A stretch of DNA of 64,000 nucleotides from Psoroptes ovis (GCA_002943765.1 PQWQ01000019.1:620001-684000), one strand, 5' to 3'. Positions 21,253 to 33,226 are shown, counted from the first letter of the stretch. The notes: generated by a model from the letters alone, not told the origin. Made by a program: numbers and translations.

Positions 21253-24200
21253 TAAAAATCAAAGGCTATACATCGCCATCTTTTTTCAGAAAAATCAAAG
21301 GCTATAGTAAGGCAATTTTTTCAGAAAAATCAAAGGCAATAGACTGCCATCTTTTTTCAGAAAAATCAAAGGCTATAGTAAGGCAATTTTTTCAGAAAAA
21401 TCAAAGGCAATAGACTGCCATCTTTTTTCAGAAAAATCAAAGGCTATAGTAAGGCAATTTTTTCAGAAAAATCAAAGGCAATAGTAAGGCAATTTTTTCA
21501 GAAAAATCAAAGGCTATAGTAAGGCAATTTTTTCAGAAAAATCGAAGGCAATAGACTGCCATCTTTTTTCAAAAAAATCAAAGGCTATAGTAAGGCAATT
21601 TTTTCAAAAAAACCAAAGGCAATAGACTGGCAATTTTTTCAGAAAAATCAAAGGCAATAGACTGGCAATTTTTTCAGAAAAATCAAAGGCAATAGACTGC
21701 CATCTTTTTTCAGAAAAATCAAAGGCAATAGACTGGCAATTTTTTCAGAAAAATCAAAGGCTATAGTAAGGCAATTTTTTCAGAAAAATCGAAGGCAATA
21801 CACTGGCAATTTTTTCAGAAAAATCAAAGGCAATAGACTGCCATCTTTTTTCAAAAAAATCAAAGGCTATAGTAAGGCAATTTTTTCAAAAAAACCAAAG
21901 GCAATAGACTGCCATCTTTTTTCAGAAAAATCGAAGGCAATAGACTGCCATCTTTTTTCAGAAAAATCAAAGGCAATAGACTGGCAATTTTTTCAGAAAA
22001 ATCAAAGGCTATAGTAAGGCAATTTTTTCAGAAAAATCGAAGGCAATACACTGGCAATTTTTTCAGAAAAATCAAAGGCAATAGACTGCCATCTTTTTTC
22101 AAAAAAATCAAAGGCTATAGTAAGGCAATTTTTTCAAAAAAACCAAAGGCAATAGACTGCCATCTTTTTTCAGAAAAATCGAAGGCAATAGACTGCCATC
22201 TTTTTTCAAAAAAATCAAAGGCTATAGTAAGGCAATTTTTTCAAAAAAACCAAAGGCAATAGACTGGCAATTTTTTCAGAAAAATCAAAGGCAATAGACT
22301 GCCATCTTTTTTCAGAAAAATCAAAGGCAATAGACTGGCAATTTTTTCAGAAAAATCAAAGGCTATAGTAAGGCAATTTTTTCAGAAAAATCGAAGGCAA
22401 TAGACTGCCATCTTTTTTCAGAAAAATCAAAGGCAATAGACTGGCAATTTTTTCAGAAAAATCAAAGGCTATAGTAAGGCAATTTTTTCAAAAAAACCAA
22501 AGGCAATAGACTGGCAATTTTTTCAGAAAAATCAAAGGCAATAGACTGCCATCTTTTTTCAAAAAAATCAAAGGCTATAGTAAGGCAATTTTTTCAAAAA
22601 AACCAAAGGCAATAGACTGGCAATTTTTTCAGAAAAATCAAAGGCTATAGTAAGGCAATTTTTTCAAAAAAACCAAAGGCAATAGACTGGCAATTTTTTC
22701 AGAAAAATCAAAGGCAATAGACTGCCATCTTTTTTCAGAAAAATCAAAGGCAATAGACTGGCAATTTTTTCAGAAAAATCAAAGGCTATAGTAAGGCAAT
22801 TTTTTCAGAAAAATCGAAGGCAATACACTGGCAATTTTTTCAGAAAAATCAAAGGCAATAGACTGCCATCTTTTTTCAGAAAAATCGAAGGCAATAGACT
22901 GCCATCTTTTTTCAGAAAAATCAAAGGCAATAGACTGCCATCTTTTTTCAGAAAAATCAAAGGCAATAGACTGCCATCTTTTTTCAAAAAAACCAAAGGC
23001 AATAGACTGGCAATTTTTTCAAAAAAATCAAAGGCTATAGTAAGGCAATTTTTTCAGAAAAATCAAAGGCAATAGACTGCCATCTTTTTTCAGAAAAATC
23101 AAAGGCAATAGACTGGCAATTTTTTCAGAAAAATCAAAGGCTATAGTAAGGCAATTTTTTCAGAAAAATCGAAGGCAATACACTGGCAATTTTTTCAGAA
23201 AAATCAAAGGCAATAGACTGCCATCTTTTTTCAAAAAAATCAAAGGCTATAGTAAGGCAATTTTTTCAAAAAAACCAAAGGCAATAGACTGCCATCTTTT
23301 TTCAGAAAAATCGAAGGCAATAGACTGCCATCTTTTTTCAGAAAAATCAAAGGCAATAGACTGGCAATTTTTTCAGAAAAATCAAAGGCTATAGTAAGGC
23401 AATTTTTTCAGAAAAATCGAAGGCAATACACTGGCAATTTTTTCAGAAAAATCAAAGGCAATAGACTGCCATCTTTTTTCAAAAAAATCAAAGGCTATAG
23501 TAAGGCAATTTTTTCAAAAAAACCAAAGGCAATAGACTGCCATCTTTTTTCAGAAAAATCGAAGGCAATAGACTGCCATCTTTTTTCAAAAAAATCAAAG
23601 GCTATAGTAAGGCAATTTTTTCAAAAAAACCAAAGGCAATAGACTGGCAATTTTTTCAGAAAAATCAAAGGCAATAGACTGCCATCTTTTTTCAGAAAAA
23701 TCAAAGGCAATAGACTGGCAATTTTTTCAGAAAAATCAAAGGCTATAGTAAGGCAATTTTTTCAAAAAAACCAAAGGCAATAGACTGGCAATTTTTTCAG
23801 AAAAATCAAAGGCAATAGACTGCCATCTTTTTTCAAAAAAATCAAAGGCTATAGTAAGGCAATTTTTTCAAAAAAACCAAAGGCAATAGACTGGCAATTT
23901 TTTCAGAAAAATCAAAGGCTATAGTAAGGCAATTTTTTCAAAAAAACCAAAGGCAATAGACTGGCAATTTTTTCAGAAAAATCAAAGGCAATAGACTGCC
24001 ATCTTTTTTCAAAAAAATCAAAGGCTATAGTAAGGCAATTTTTTCAGAAAAATCGAAGGCAATAGACTGCCATCTTTTTTCAAAAAAATCAAAGGCTATA
24101 GTAAGGCAATTTTTTCAGAAAAATCGAAGGCAATAGACTGCCATCTTTTTTCAAAAAAATCAAAGGCTATAGTAAGGCAATTTTTTCAGAAAAATCAAAG

Positions 24201-25206
24201 GCAATAGACTGGCAATTTTTTCAGAAAAATCAAAGGCTATAGTAAGGCAATTTTTTCAGAAAAATCAAAGGCAATAGACTGCCATCTTTTTTCAAAAAAA
24301 TCAAAGGCTATAGTAAGGCAATTTTTTCAAAAAAACCAAAGGCAATAGACTGGCAATTTTTTCAAAAAAATCAAAGGCAATAGACTGCCATCTTTTTTCA
24401 GAAAAATCGAAGGCAATAGACTGCCATCTTTTTTCAGAAAAATCAAAGGCAATAGACTGCCATCTTTTTTCAAAAAAACCAAAGGCAATAGACTGGCAAT
24501 TTTTTCAAAAAAATCAAAGGCTATAGTAAGGCAATTTTTTCAGAAAAATCAAAGGCAATAGACTGCCATCTTTTTTCAGAAAAATCGAAGGCAATAGACT
24601 GCCATCTTTTTTCAGAAAAATCAAAGGCAATAGACTGGCAATTTTTTCAGAAAAATCAAAGGCTATAGTAAGGCAATTTTTTCAGAAAAATCGAAGGCAA
24701 TACACTGGCAATTTTTTCAGAAAAACCAAAGGCTATAGTAAGGCAATTTTTTCAAAAAAATCAAAGGCTATAGTAAGGCAATTTTTTCAAAAAAATCAAA
24801 GGCAATAGACTGGCAATTTTTTCAGAAAAATCAAAGGCAATAGACTGCCATCTTTTTTCAGAAAAATCGAAGGCAATAGACTGGCAATTTTTTCAGAAAA
24901 ATCAAAGGCAATAGACTGCCATCTTTTTTCAGAAAAATCGAAGGCAATAGACTGCCATCTTTTTTCAAAAAAATCAAAGGCAATAGACTGCCATCTTTTT
25001 TCAAAAAAATCAAAGGCAATAGACTGGCAATTTTTTCAAAAAAACCAAAGGCTATAGTAAGGCAATTTTTTCAGAAAAATCAAAGGCAATAGACTGGCAA
25101 TTTTTTCAAAAAAATCAAAGGCTATAGTAAGGCAATTTTTTCAGAAAAATCAAAAGCAATAGACTGCCATCTTTTTTCAAAAAAATAAAAGGCTATAGAC
25201 TGGCAT
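21253..25206. repeat. Satellite array of 35/36-bp units
   Basis: About 110 head-to-tail units of the form CAGAAAAATCAAAGGCAATA plus one of three tails: GACTGGCAATTTTTT (35 bp), GACTGCCATCTTTTTT (36 bp) or GTAAGGCAATTTTTT (35 bp). The head also varies (CAAAAAAATC, CAAAAAAACC, CAGAAAAATCG). It starts just after the DEG/ENaC stop codon and ends abruptly near 25206. Block 21664-22736 is repeated at 23044-~24010, giving higher-order structure. It is not a coding array: frames appear only because 36 is a multiple of 3. Confidence 0.97.
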
Positions 25207-26021
25207 GAAAAACCTTGAATTTTTTAGCGCTAAATTTACTGATTTTTGAGGACATTTTATCGGATCGGAATAAGCAATGAACAATGATCAAGCAGATTCA
25301 TTCGAATTATGAATGAATCAATTAATTAATAAAAAAAAAAAAAAACAAACAAACACAAAAAAACTCAGAAATTTTATTTTGAAAAATAAAATTTTTTATT
25401 ATTTGAATTAATTTCAATTTTTTTGAAATTTTTAATTTTTAATCGTTCAAATTCATATGAAATTTAATTTGAAATTTCGAATTTTTTTGTTTCGTAGAAA
25501 AACAAAGAGAGAACATTAAAAAACAGACGAAAACAATAAAATGAGAAGAAATGAGAAGAAATTAATTTTCAATAAAAATTTGGAAAAAAAAAAATTTTGG
25601 CCAAAAACAATAGAAAAAATGTAATGGAATTCTCATCTCCGGTCAAATCATATTTGCTTCGATTCGAAGCGCCGGAATCGGAGAATTTCGGATGAAGTGT
25701 TTTTTGTACAAAAAGTGAAATTTACATGAAAAAGAAGGTGAATTTGAATGAATGAATGAAATGCATTTTGTAAAATTATTTATATATAAATATATATATA
25801 TATTGAAATATAATATTAAAATATCAATCAATTTGAAATAAAATAATTAATAATTAATAATAATTAATCAATTAATAACAATAACAAATTTGCAAAAATT
25901 AAAAAAAAACGAACGAAACGAAACGAAACGAAAAGAAAAAAACATTCGAATTTGATTTGAAGAATAGTAGTAGTTGAAGAGTTTTCTGAAGATAAATTTC
26001 CAAAATATTAATAATATATTT

Positions 26022-26101
26022 TAGGCTGTCCGCAAAGTTTTTGCCGATGATATCGTACGAAAATCATTAGAAAAATCGGCCAAAACTTTTCGGACAACCT
26101 A
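26022..26101. mobile_element. Family-1 element, type c
   Basis: GGCTGTCCGCAAAGTTTTTGCCGAT at the left pairs with ATCGGCCAAAACTTTTCGGACAACC; the core is GATATCGTACGAAAATCATTAG. Confidence 0.8.
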
Positions 26102-26445
26102 TAATATTTGATTTATAATAAATAAAATATCAATTTGTGAATAGAAAAAAATAAAATTTTCGTGTGTGTTTTTTCTGTGTGTAATTTGTGTTTGTTTGTG
26201 TATTGTAATATTTGAAATTGAATAAGAACAAAGAAAAATATCGAAGAAAAAACAAAAGAAAAATTCAGATTAAATTAATTAACAGAAGATAATTAATAAT
26301 TAAGACGAAAACTGATTAAGAAATGATCAGAGAAAAATTGTCAATCAATCAATCAATCGATGTGATAAGATGTTTTCGAATGTTATGAACACATTTGAAT
26401 TTTTGTTTTTTTTTTGTTAAAGGCATATACATGAATAAATAAATA

Positions 26446-26550
26446 AAAGGCTGTCCGAAAAGTTCATTCTCAGCTTAATCCGATAGAAGTTGGTCATCAT
26501 CATAATCATCATCATCATCAGAAATCGGCTAAAACTTTTCGGACAGCCTA
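26446..26550 (+). mobile_element. Family-1 element, type a, expanded core
   Basis: The ends GGCTGTCCGAAAAG and CTTTTCGGACAGCC are intact. The core is lengthened by a CATCATCATAATCATCATC run, giving ~105 bp rather than ~80. Confidence 0.8.
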
Positions 26551-26582
26551 AATAATAAATGAACATAAGTAACTGTAAATAA

Positions 26583-29327
26583 TCAATTATGACATTTAAT
26601 TGTTGTCGCATTGATTGTTGTTGTTGCTGGTGTCGTCGTTTGTCTTTGTGTATCTCTTATTACTGCTGAGCCGGTTGTCGACGATGTTGACACTGATATT
26701 GTGGTCGTCATTGATGGCGAAGATGTTTGTTGCAGGGGACCATTCAACAACGAAGATGTTGATGTGGTGGTTGATGAGGTATACATTTGATGTGGATGAC
26801 CAAACGATGAACATGATCCTGATGTTTGAAATGCATTCAAATATGACATATTCATTGAATTTGTTGTTGTATTACGTATCAAATCTTCAGCTGATATGAT
26901 TTGTTGTTTGTTATTAGCGGCTGTTGATGATGATGATGATAATGGTGGTGATAATGGTGTGATTAAATCGAAATCATACAGAGATAAATCTAAATCATCA
27001 AATATTTCTTGTTCACTGGTGGTGGCGCTGCTGTTTGATTTAGTCATTGATGAGGTTGATGAGGCTATAGATTGATGATTACAATTTAATATTGATGTCA
27101 TCATCATCATCGCTGAATTATCATTAATCATTGCTGTAACTGTTGTTGCTGCAGTTGTTGCTGGTGTTGGTGGTGGTGGTGGCGCTGCTGACGTAGCGGC
27201 AGCTACACTATTCATAAGCTCCGTATTAATTAATTGTGTTGATGAATCATTATTAATTGGTGATGAGGAGGAGGAGGAGGATGAGGATGAGGAGGAAGAT
27301 GATAATGAAGCTATTGTCGTTGTTGTTGGTGTCATTGTTTTACATGTCATTGATGTTGTTGTTGTTGATGAGGAGGAGGAGGAAGAAATTGAGGAGGATA
27401 AAGAGGATGAGGAGGAGGATGAATCATCGAATGATGTTGCACTCCATTCATTGTTGTTATTTGACATACATCCATCATAATTAGTTGCATTCGAAATTGG
27501 CCAGAGTACATTATTAGCAGAAGAGGAGGAGGATGAGGAGGAGGAGGATATTGTATTTGTATTTACTGAGGAGGAGGAGGATGCTGCTGCTGTTGTTGCT
27601 GCTGCACTGCTAATAATACTATCAACATGATCATCTTGATCATCATGATCAGCTGATTTAAGAATAAATGGTGTTGCACGACCCGTCGTTGATGATGATA
27701 ATAACGATTGATGATGATGATAATCGATTGTTGTTGTTGTGAAATATTTATCATATTCATTACTACCGTTATTTATTAATGGATCCATTGCTGCTTGGGA
27801 TTGGGATTGATTACGTTGTTGATAATCAGCTGATTGTTGCTGCTGCTGTTGATATAGTTGATTCGGCAGTTGTTGTTGCTGTTGTTGCGGATTCGATTGA
27901 TTTAAATTATCATTCGAATTCGATTCATCAATCATCGATTGTTGACCATATGTATCGATTGTTAATTGAATATCATTACAAATATTTTGATTATTTTGTT
28001 GTTGTTGTTGCTGTGATTGTGATTGTATGGAAGGCAATATATCAACAGGTGCAGCATTCGGTAATGGTGACAAAAATGGTATACTATTTGCACTGACATT
28101 GACCTTTAGGCCATCATTTTCGAGCATACGTAACGTATTACAAATCATTACAAAACGATGTAACGATAGCTCAGTTGATTGTTTGTAGCGGTTCAATTTT
28201 GAAATTGATATATTAAATATTTGTTGACGCTGTTGTCGACAGTAATCGTTGTATTGATTATTCACATTATTCAGACTATTTATAGGCCCATTACTGGTGA
28301 ATTGTGCGGCGGTGGTGGTGGATGCAGGAGATGTAGTTGAATTCAAATATGAACAATAAAATTCTTGAGCTGATAATTGATTTTCATTCGAATCATTAAT
28401 TACGACATCCATTGTTGGATCAGCTGAAGGCATCGATTGAGGTGATGATGTATCATTTTGATCAGGGGTTTTATAATCAATTTTCAATGATGAGGATGAG
28501 GAAGATGGTGGCGCCATCTGTGGTGAATGAGAAGAAGCTCGTTGACAATTAAATTCATTCGAATTTCGAATGTTGTTATTATTTTGTGAATAAATTGATT
28601 CTGATTCATTCGAATTCGAATTCGATAAATGATGATGATAATGGAGATCAACTTGTTTATTATTATTATTAAGGTTTGTATTTACATTATTTATGAATGG
28701 TACATTATCATTATCAATATGATCACCAAGATATTCGTCGTCGTCGTCGTCCGAATCATCATCATCATCGGATTCTGCTGAATCCTCCTCCTCGTCATCC
28801 TCCTCTTCATCTAGTTCAGATTCTTCAGAATCTTCGGATTTTTCTGAACAATCCTCTACGTTCGATGATTCCGAAGATTCAGGTGTTAATATCGATAGTT
28901 GATCAGTTTGAATATGGTTATTTGATTCGATTATCGTTGTTGAACTATAGTCTTCAACAATTAATTGATTATCATCATCATCATCATGGATCACGGTTGT
29001 TGTGGATGGTGATTCATTTGTCAATTTTGTGATTTTCAATGATCGCTGGTCATCATCATGATCATCGTAATCATCAAATTTTCTTTTCAACAAACCATTT
29101 ATTCGAGGTTGTTGCTGAGGCCGTAATGATAATGATCGATGTTGTCGTTCATCATCACTATCGTCGACGATTGTTATTGTATCAAATTTATCAATTTTAT
29201 CATTTATCAATGATTCAATAGCTGTTATCATTTGTTGATTATCACTGTTTGATTTTGTTTTCATTTCATCATTCACTGTACTTGTCGTTATTGGTATCGA
29301 TATTGTTGTTGGTGATAATTCAGACAT
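26583..29327 (-). CDS. SERTA-domain transcriptional co-regulator (Taranis type)
   Basis: I place the start at ATG 29327 (MSELSPTTIS), because the bases just upstream read ATGTATTGCAG|CGAC, a good acceptor that ends an upstream intron. The frame itself stays open to 29441. The product is about 914 residues, mostly Ser/Thr/Gln/Asn/Asp low complexity. Two conserved islands stand out. The first is a SERTA domain at ~360-405 (QQIFNISISKLNRYKQS…LSLHRFVMICNTLRMLEN, matching the SL.KL…sL…V.i.NTLR pattern). The second is an acidic C-terminal motif at ~770-790 (EIFDDLDLSLYDFDL), like the transactivation motif of SERTAD proteins. Fly Taranis and vertebrate SERTADs link cell-cycle and chromatin regulators and work in the nucleus. 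An acidic stretch (EESELDEEEDDEEED) lies near residue 170. Confidence 0.8.
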   Translation of the reverse strand: MSELSPTTISIPITTSTVNDEMKTKSNSDNQQMITAIESLINDKIDKFDTITIVDDSDDERQHRSLSLRPQQQPRINGLLKRKFDDYDDHDDDQRSLKITKLTNESPSTTTVIHDDDDDNQLIVEDYSSTTIIESNNHIQTDQLSILTPESSESSNVEDCSEKSEDSEESELDEEEDDEEEDSAESDDDDDSDDDDDEYLGDHIDNDNVPFINNVNTNLNNNNKQVDLHYHHHLSNSNSNESESIYSQNNNNIRNSNEFNCQRASSHSPQMAPPSSSSSSLKIDYKTPDQNDTSSPQSMPSADPTMDVVINDSNENQLSAQEFYCSYLNSTTSPASTTTAAQFTSNGPINSLNNVNNQYNDYCRQQRQQIFNISISKLNRYKQSTELSLHRFVMICNTLRMLENDGLKVNVSANSIPFLSPLPNAAPVDILPSIQSQSQQQQQQNNQNICNDIQLTIDTYGQQSMIDESNSNDNLNQSNPQQQQQQLPNQLYQQQQQQSADYQQRNQSQSQAAMDPLINNGSNEYDKYFTTTTIDYHHHQSLLSSSTTGRATPFILKSADHDDQDDHVDSIISSAAATTAAASSSSSVNTNTISSSSSSSSSSANNVLWPISNATNYDGCMSNNNNEWSATSFDDSSSSSSSLSSSISSSSSSSTTTTSMTCKTMTPTTTTIASLSSSSSSSSSSSSSSPINNDSSTQLINTELMNSVAAATSAAPPPPPTPATTAATTVTAMINDNSAMMMMTSILNCNHQSIASSTSSMTKSNSSATTSEQEIFDDLDLSLYDFDLITPLSPPLSSSSSTAANNKQQIISAEDLIRNTTTNSMNMSYLNAFQTSGSCSSFGHPHQMYTSSTTTSTSSLLNGPLQQTSSPSMTTTISVSTSSTTGSAVIRDTQRQTTTPATTTINATTIKCHN

Positions 29328-29458
29328 TTTTAATGGTTGTTGTCGCTGCAATACATTTAAAAGCATAACTAAATGAATGTGTATGGGTCGATTTTTGATT
29401 AATTGATTCAATAATAATGATCCAAAATGATGATTTTTCAAAAGGTTGTTCAGTTCAT

Positions 29459-29475
29459 TTTTTTTTTTTTTTTTT
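29459..29475. repeat. Poly-T run
   Basis: About 17 consecutive T. Confidence 0.8.
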
Positions 29476-29931
29476 GAAAAAAAATTTTATTTCACAATCG
29501 ATTATATCGATAATTTCGTCCGATTCTGTTGTTGAGATTTTTCGAGAATAAAAAATTCATAAAAACAGATTAGAATTTTGAAATCAGAATTCGAAAGAAT
29601 TTCAAATGAAATAACTTTTGAAAAATCAAAAAATGAAAGAATTCTGCGCATAAACACCAAGCACAAGCACAAGCATATATTCACTTGACACTGTTTTTCA
29701 TATGAATCCAATATTCAAAGAGTTGTATTTGGATTCGATTTGTTGTCGTAGTTATGGTTTATGTGTGTGTGTGTAGTTCAATCGGTTATATGTGAGTGTC
29801 TATGAGTCTATGTGATTGGTGACTACTCTTTGCTTTTGCTAGTCGTAGCTAATATACAATTGGATGTGCAAACACATCATCACCATCACCACCAGCAGCA
29901 ATAATTAAAAGAGGCTCCACACTTGTTGCTG

Positions 29932-29949
29932 TACACACACACACACACA
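29932..29949. repeat. CA microsatellite
   Basis: (AC)9, next to a family-1 type b element. Confidence 0.85.
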
Positions 29950-29969
29950 TTCAACGCCGTTAGTTTTAT

Positions 29970-30049
29970 TAGGTTGTCCCATAAGTTCTTGCCGTTTTTT
30001 GAATTTTTTTTTTCATTTGTAAAACGGTAAGAACTTATGGGACAACCTA
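29970..30049. mobile_element. Family-1 element, type b
   Basis: A symmetric hairpin: GGTTGTCCCATAAGTTCTTG at the left, its complement CAAGAACTTATGGGACAACC-like at the right (GGTAAGAACTTATGGG), T-rich loop. Confidence 0.9.
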
Positions 30050-30149
30050 ATAGTTTTAGTTTCTCTTTTTTTAGCAAAATTTTTTGATTAATGGCGCCTT
30101 GGCCGCTCTTTTTTTTTGCTACTAAAATGTAGCAATTAATACGAAGTAT

Positions 30150-30227
30150 TAGGTTGTCCGAAAAGTTCATTCGGCTTAATCAATAGAGTGGTTAGATAAA
30201 AATCGGCCAGAACTTTTTGGACAACTA
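30150..30227 (+). mobile_element. Family-1 element, type a, damaged right end
   Basis: The right end reads CTTTTTGGACAACTAC in place of CTTTTCGGACAACCTA. It lies 100 bp after the type b copy. Confidence 0.75.
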
Positions 30228-30447
30228 CTTAAATACATGGCGCCTTTTCGTTCAGATACAGGTTCTTTCTTACTTTGTTCAGCGGTGTTCATACTTGAAT
30301 CTTTTTCTTCCAGAGAAGGATTCTTTTCCTCCCTCCAAAAAATTTTTTTCAATGAAACAAAATCTCTCCAAGAAAATCAAGTTTTTTTGCTGCTGCTGAT
30401 GCTGTTGCTGTCATTGTTTAAATGTAAAACGGCGATTCAAAACACAA

Positions 30448-30528
30448 TAGGTTGTCCGAAAAGTTCTGACGGATTTTCATGTGCAACTCTATCGGATTAA
30501 GCCGAATGAACTTTTTGGACAACAACCA
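30448..30528 (-). mobile_element. Family-1 element, type a
   Basis: The left arm is GGTTGTCCGAAAAGTTCTG; the right end is extended to GGACAACAACC. Confidence 0.75.
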
Positions 30529-30697
30529 AATATATTCGGTGTCTTATTCAATATTTTTTACCGTTTGAAAGTTTGTGGCCCAATAAAAGAGTAAATAAGA
30601 AACGGCTTTTCTTATAACTAAGCTGTTGCTGCTGCTTTGGAAGCAACAAATGTGAAAATAGCCGAAATTCATTTGGGCAGTGGCATTGTGAATCCAT

Positions 30698-30715
30698 ACA
30701 CACACACACACACAC
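30698..30715. repeat. CA microsatellite
   Basis: (AC)9. Confidence 0.8.
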
Positions 30716-31020
30716 CGAACATACATTTCTTATTGAACAAAGCTCACAAAGATAAATCTGGGTCAAATTCAAACTCAAATAAGTATCTTTTCCACTGATT
30801 GTTGCTGTTCAATGGACGAATAAACACATACACATATAAAGTGAACAAAATTCGACAAAATCATACAGGTTTTATGGCAGCAAAATTTTCGAATGGAGAA
30901 TTGAATACACCGCTGCTGCCGCCATTTTTGTCATTTAATCTACTAATCATTTGTATTCGAATAATTGACAATTCCAAATCACAGAATCGATATTATCGAA
31001 TAGAATTTGGACAGTTGAAT

Positions 31021-31105
31021 TAGATTGTCCGAAAAGTTCCGTCCTGCTTAATTACAATAGAATTGTTCATCATTGAAAATCGACCAAAACTTTTCGGACA
31101 ACCTA
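31021..31105 (+). mobile_element. Family-1 element, type a
   Basis: Slightly long, with the core extended by TCATCATTG; the left end is TAGATTGTCCG. Confidence 0.8.
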
Positions 31106-32222
31106 TTATATATTTGACAATGAAAAATGAGAAAATAATCATAAAAATTATTTAAAATTTTTTATGATGCACAGAAAATAATGAACATGATCAAATAAAA
31201 AACAAAATAGATAATTAATAATTAAACATTTGTCTTTCAATGGCACAGCAATCAAACATATACAGAGTAAACTTTTTTTTATCAAAATCAAATCATTTTG
31301 ATGATTATCATTGTCGAGGCGATGGAAAGGCGATGGAATCGGACAAAACAAATACAAAATCAATTTTTTCAGATTTTTGGCGATTATTTTCTTCGATGTT
31401 TAAATTGATTCAAAGTCATTGACATTTAGACTTAGGAGGTCATCAGGTGCAATAATGACCCTGGTTTATGGAACGGAACATCTGACTTTGGAGAAACGGT
31501 CCAAAAGTATTTGATTGATGGATGAGCAAAAACATCCATTTCTCTGATTAAAGTCTTTGGTCTATTTATTTTATGTTGAGACCATTTTGGAGAGACGATT
31601 GGCAAATATGGTCGAAGCAAATTGCGCCCAAGTAAATTTAATTATTTGCATCTGAACAAATAAATACAGTCTCTTTGAACCCTAAACTCTTTTATTTTAT
31701 TTGATTAAATTAGAGATTTGCAATTTCAAAGTTTGGATCAATTCAATTGAATCGATTCATGAATCGGATGAGTCATCCAATTAATGGTGAAAATAAGCCA
31801 AAATAATGTAAATAGTCAAAGTTTTAAATATTAGATTGATCCAAAATCTAGACCATCTGCCAATAATAATAATAACAGTTCTGAAAGGTCCTGAATGAAA
31901 AAAAGCTTGAATTTTGTCGGAATAAACAAAGACCAATATGTGTTGTATGTTTAGTCGAATTCGAAAAAAAGTGCACGTGCAAAAATTGTTGGTTCATAAT
32001 GGAATATGCCAAATGCACGCGAAATTTGGATTCATACGAAATTCATTGATATTAATTAATCAAATCAATTCCAAAGACCCATGAAGAAAGTAGTACCTTG
32101 AAAAATAAGAATTATTCTTCAGCCGAACAAAAAAATGATTCGAAATGCCGAATCTCAAGCCGTTTATTAGAAAAATGAAAAGAATTAAGACGTCGAAAAT
32201 TTTCATTTCACAAAAAATTATT

Positions 32223-32303
32223 TAGTAGTTGTCCGAAAAGTTCATTCAGCTTAATCCGATAGAGTTGTTGGATGAAAATTGGCCAAAACTTTTCGGACAA
32301 CCT
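32223..32303 (+). mobile_element. Family-1 element, type a
   Basis: The left end reads TAGTAGTTGTCCG (TA followed by AGTTG); the right end is normal. Confidence 0.8.
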
Positions 32304-32359
32304 CAATATCTGGAGAGAAATGTAAAAATGAAAAAAAAGTGGCACACAAAATCCAAAAT

Positions 32360-32390
32360 TTCATTCAAAAAAAAAAAAAAAAAAAAAAAC
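32360..32390. repeat. Poly-A run
   Basis: More than 20 consecutive A, immediately downstream of a family-1 element. Confidence 0.85.
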
Positions 32391-32676
32391 GAAATCCAAC
32401 AAAGTCATCATATGAAAGATATGATGAATAATATGAATTCAAACAAATCAAACAGAAAAGTTTAGAAAAAGCAGGTTTCTTCATTTATTCATTTTTTTTT
32501 TTTTTTACTTATGAACACACTCATTCACATTTATACAGAAAAAAAAAATAAAATATTTACATTGAAATTTCATTGACCCAAAAGTTATAATTTGTGTGAT
32601 GATGATTTACGTTTCTTTTTAACAAAAAATAAAATAAAATTTGGAAGAGAAAAATAATTAAAACAATTTTTATTAT

Positions 32677-32756
32677 TAGGCTGTCCGAAAAGTCAATTCC
32701 GTTTAATCACAATGAAGTCGCTTTTGAAAATCGGCCAAAACTTTTTGGACAACCTA
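32677..32756 (+). mobile_element. Family-1 element, type a
   Basis: TTAGGCTGTCCGAAAAG left, CTTTTTGGACAACCTA right, inserted in a TTATTA repeat. Confidence 0.8.
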
Positions 32757-33226
32757 TTATTGTTATTATTATTGTAAATCAAAACAGTTTCTTTTCTTTT
32801 TCTTGTGATAGCCAAAAATGAATTTTTTTTTTTTTGAATTTTTGAATTCAATAATCAACAATCACAGACTGATGATACTTGAATTTACATTTGAATATTT
32901 AAATTTGTATCAAATTTAATGACAATAATATTCTTCCATTGGCCATACAGCATCCAAATTCATAGATTTGTCCATAAAAAAAGTATCAATATTGATTCAA
33001 ATTTGATACAAAAACAAAGGACAAATGATCAGCCGATAAACATGTAATTGGAAAAATTACAAGTTTCAATTTTTCGAAAAAAAAAATTTCTTGAAATTTC
33101 AATATGAATTCCTTTTTCAAAGAAGCTGTGATGCTTTGATTTCCAGAAATTCCTTCTTGTTTTTTTTTTTTGGTTCAAAGGACAATTCTTTTCTTTGAAG
33201 CACATTAGGAATATACACAAAAAATA

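Larger units (their letters stand above)
25207..26582. other. Gene-free stretch, probably 3' flank or UTR of the SERTA gene
   Basis: Extremely AT-rich with A- and T-runs, an ATATATATA tract (about 25782-25802), GAAACGAAACGAAACG repeats (25913-25933) and two family-1 elements. Part of it is likely 3' UTR of the minus-strand gene ending at 26583. Confidence 0.5.

Noticed and set aside
22805..23002. Open frame with a 12-residue repeat (LIFLKKDGSLLP)
   Set aside because: It exists only because some satellite units are 36 bp. The frame breaks whenever a 35-bp unit occurs.
21253..25206. CRISPR-like array of short repeats
   Set aside because: Units are directly tandem with no unique spacers, and the surrounding genes are spliced animal genes. 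It is a satellite.
25628..25690. tRNA-like or hairpin RNA (CTCCGG…CCGGAATCGGAG)
   Set aside because: The arms pair only imperfectly, and no D, anticodon or T arm can be drawn. No tRNA was found anywhere in the window.
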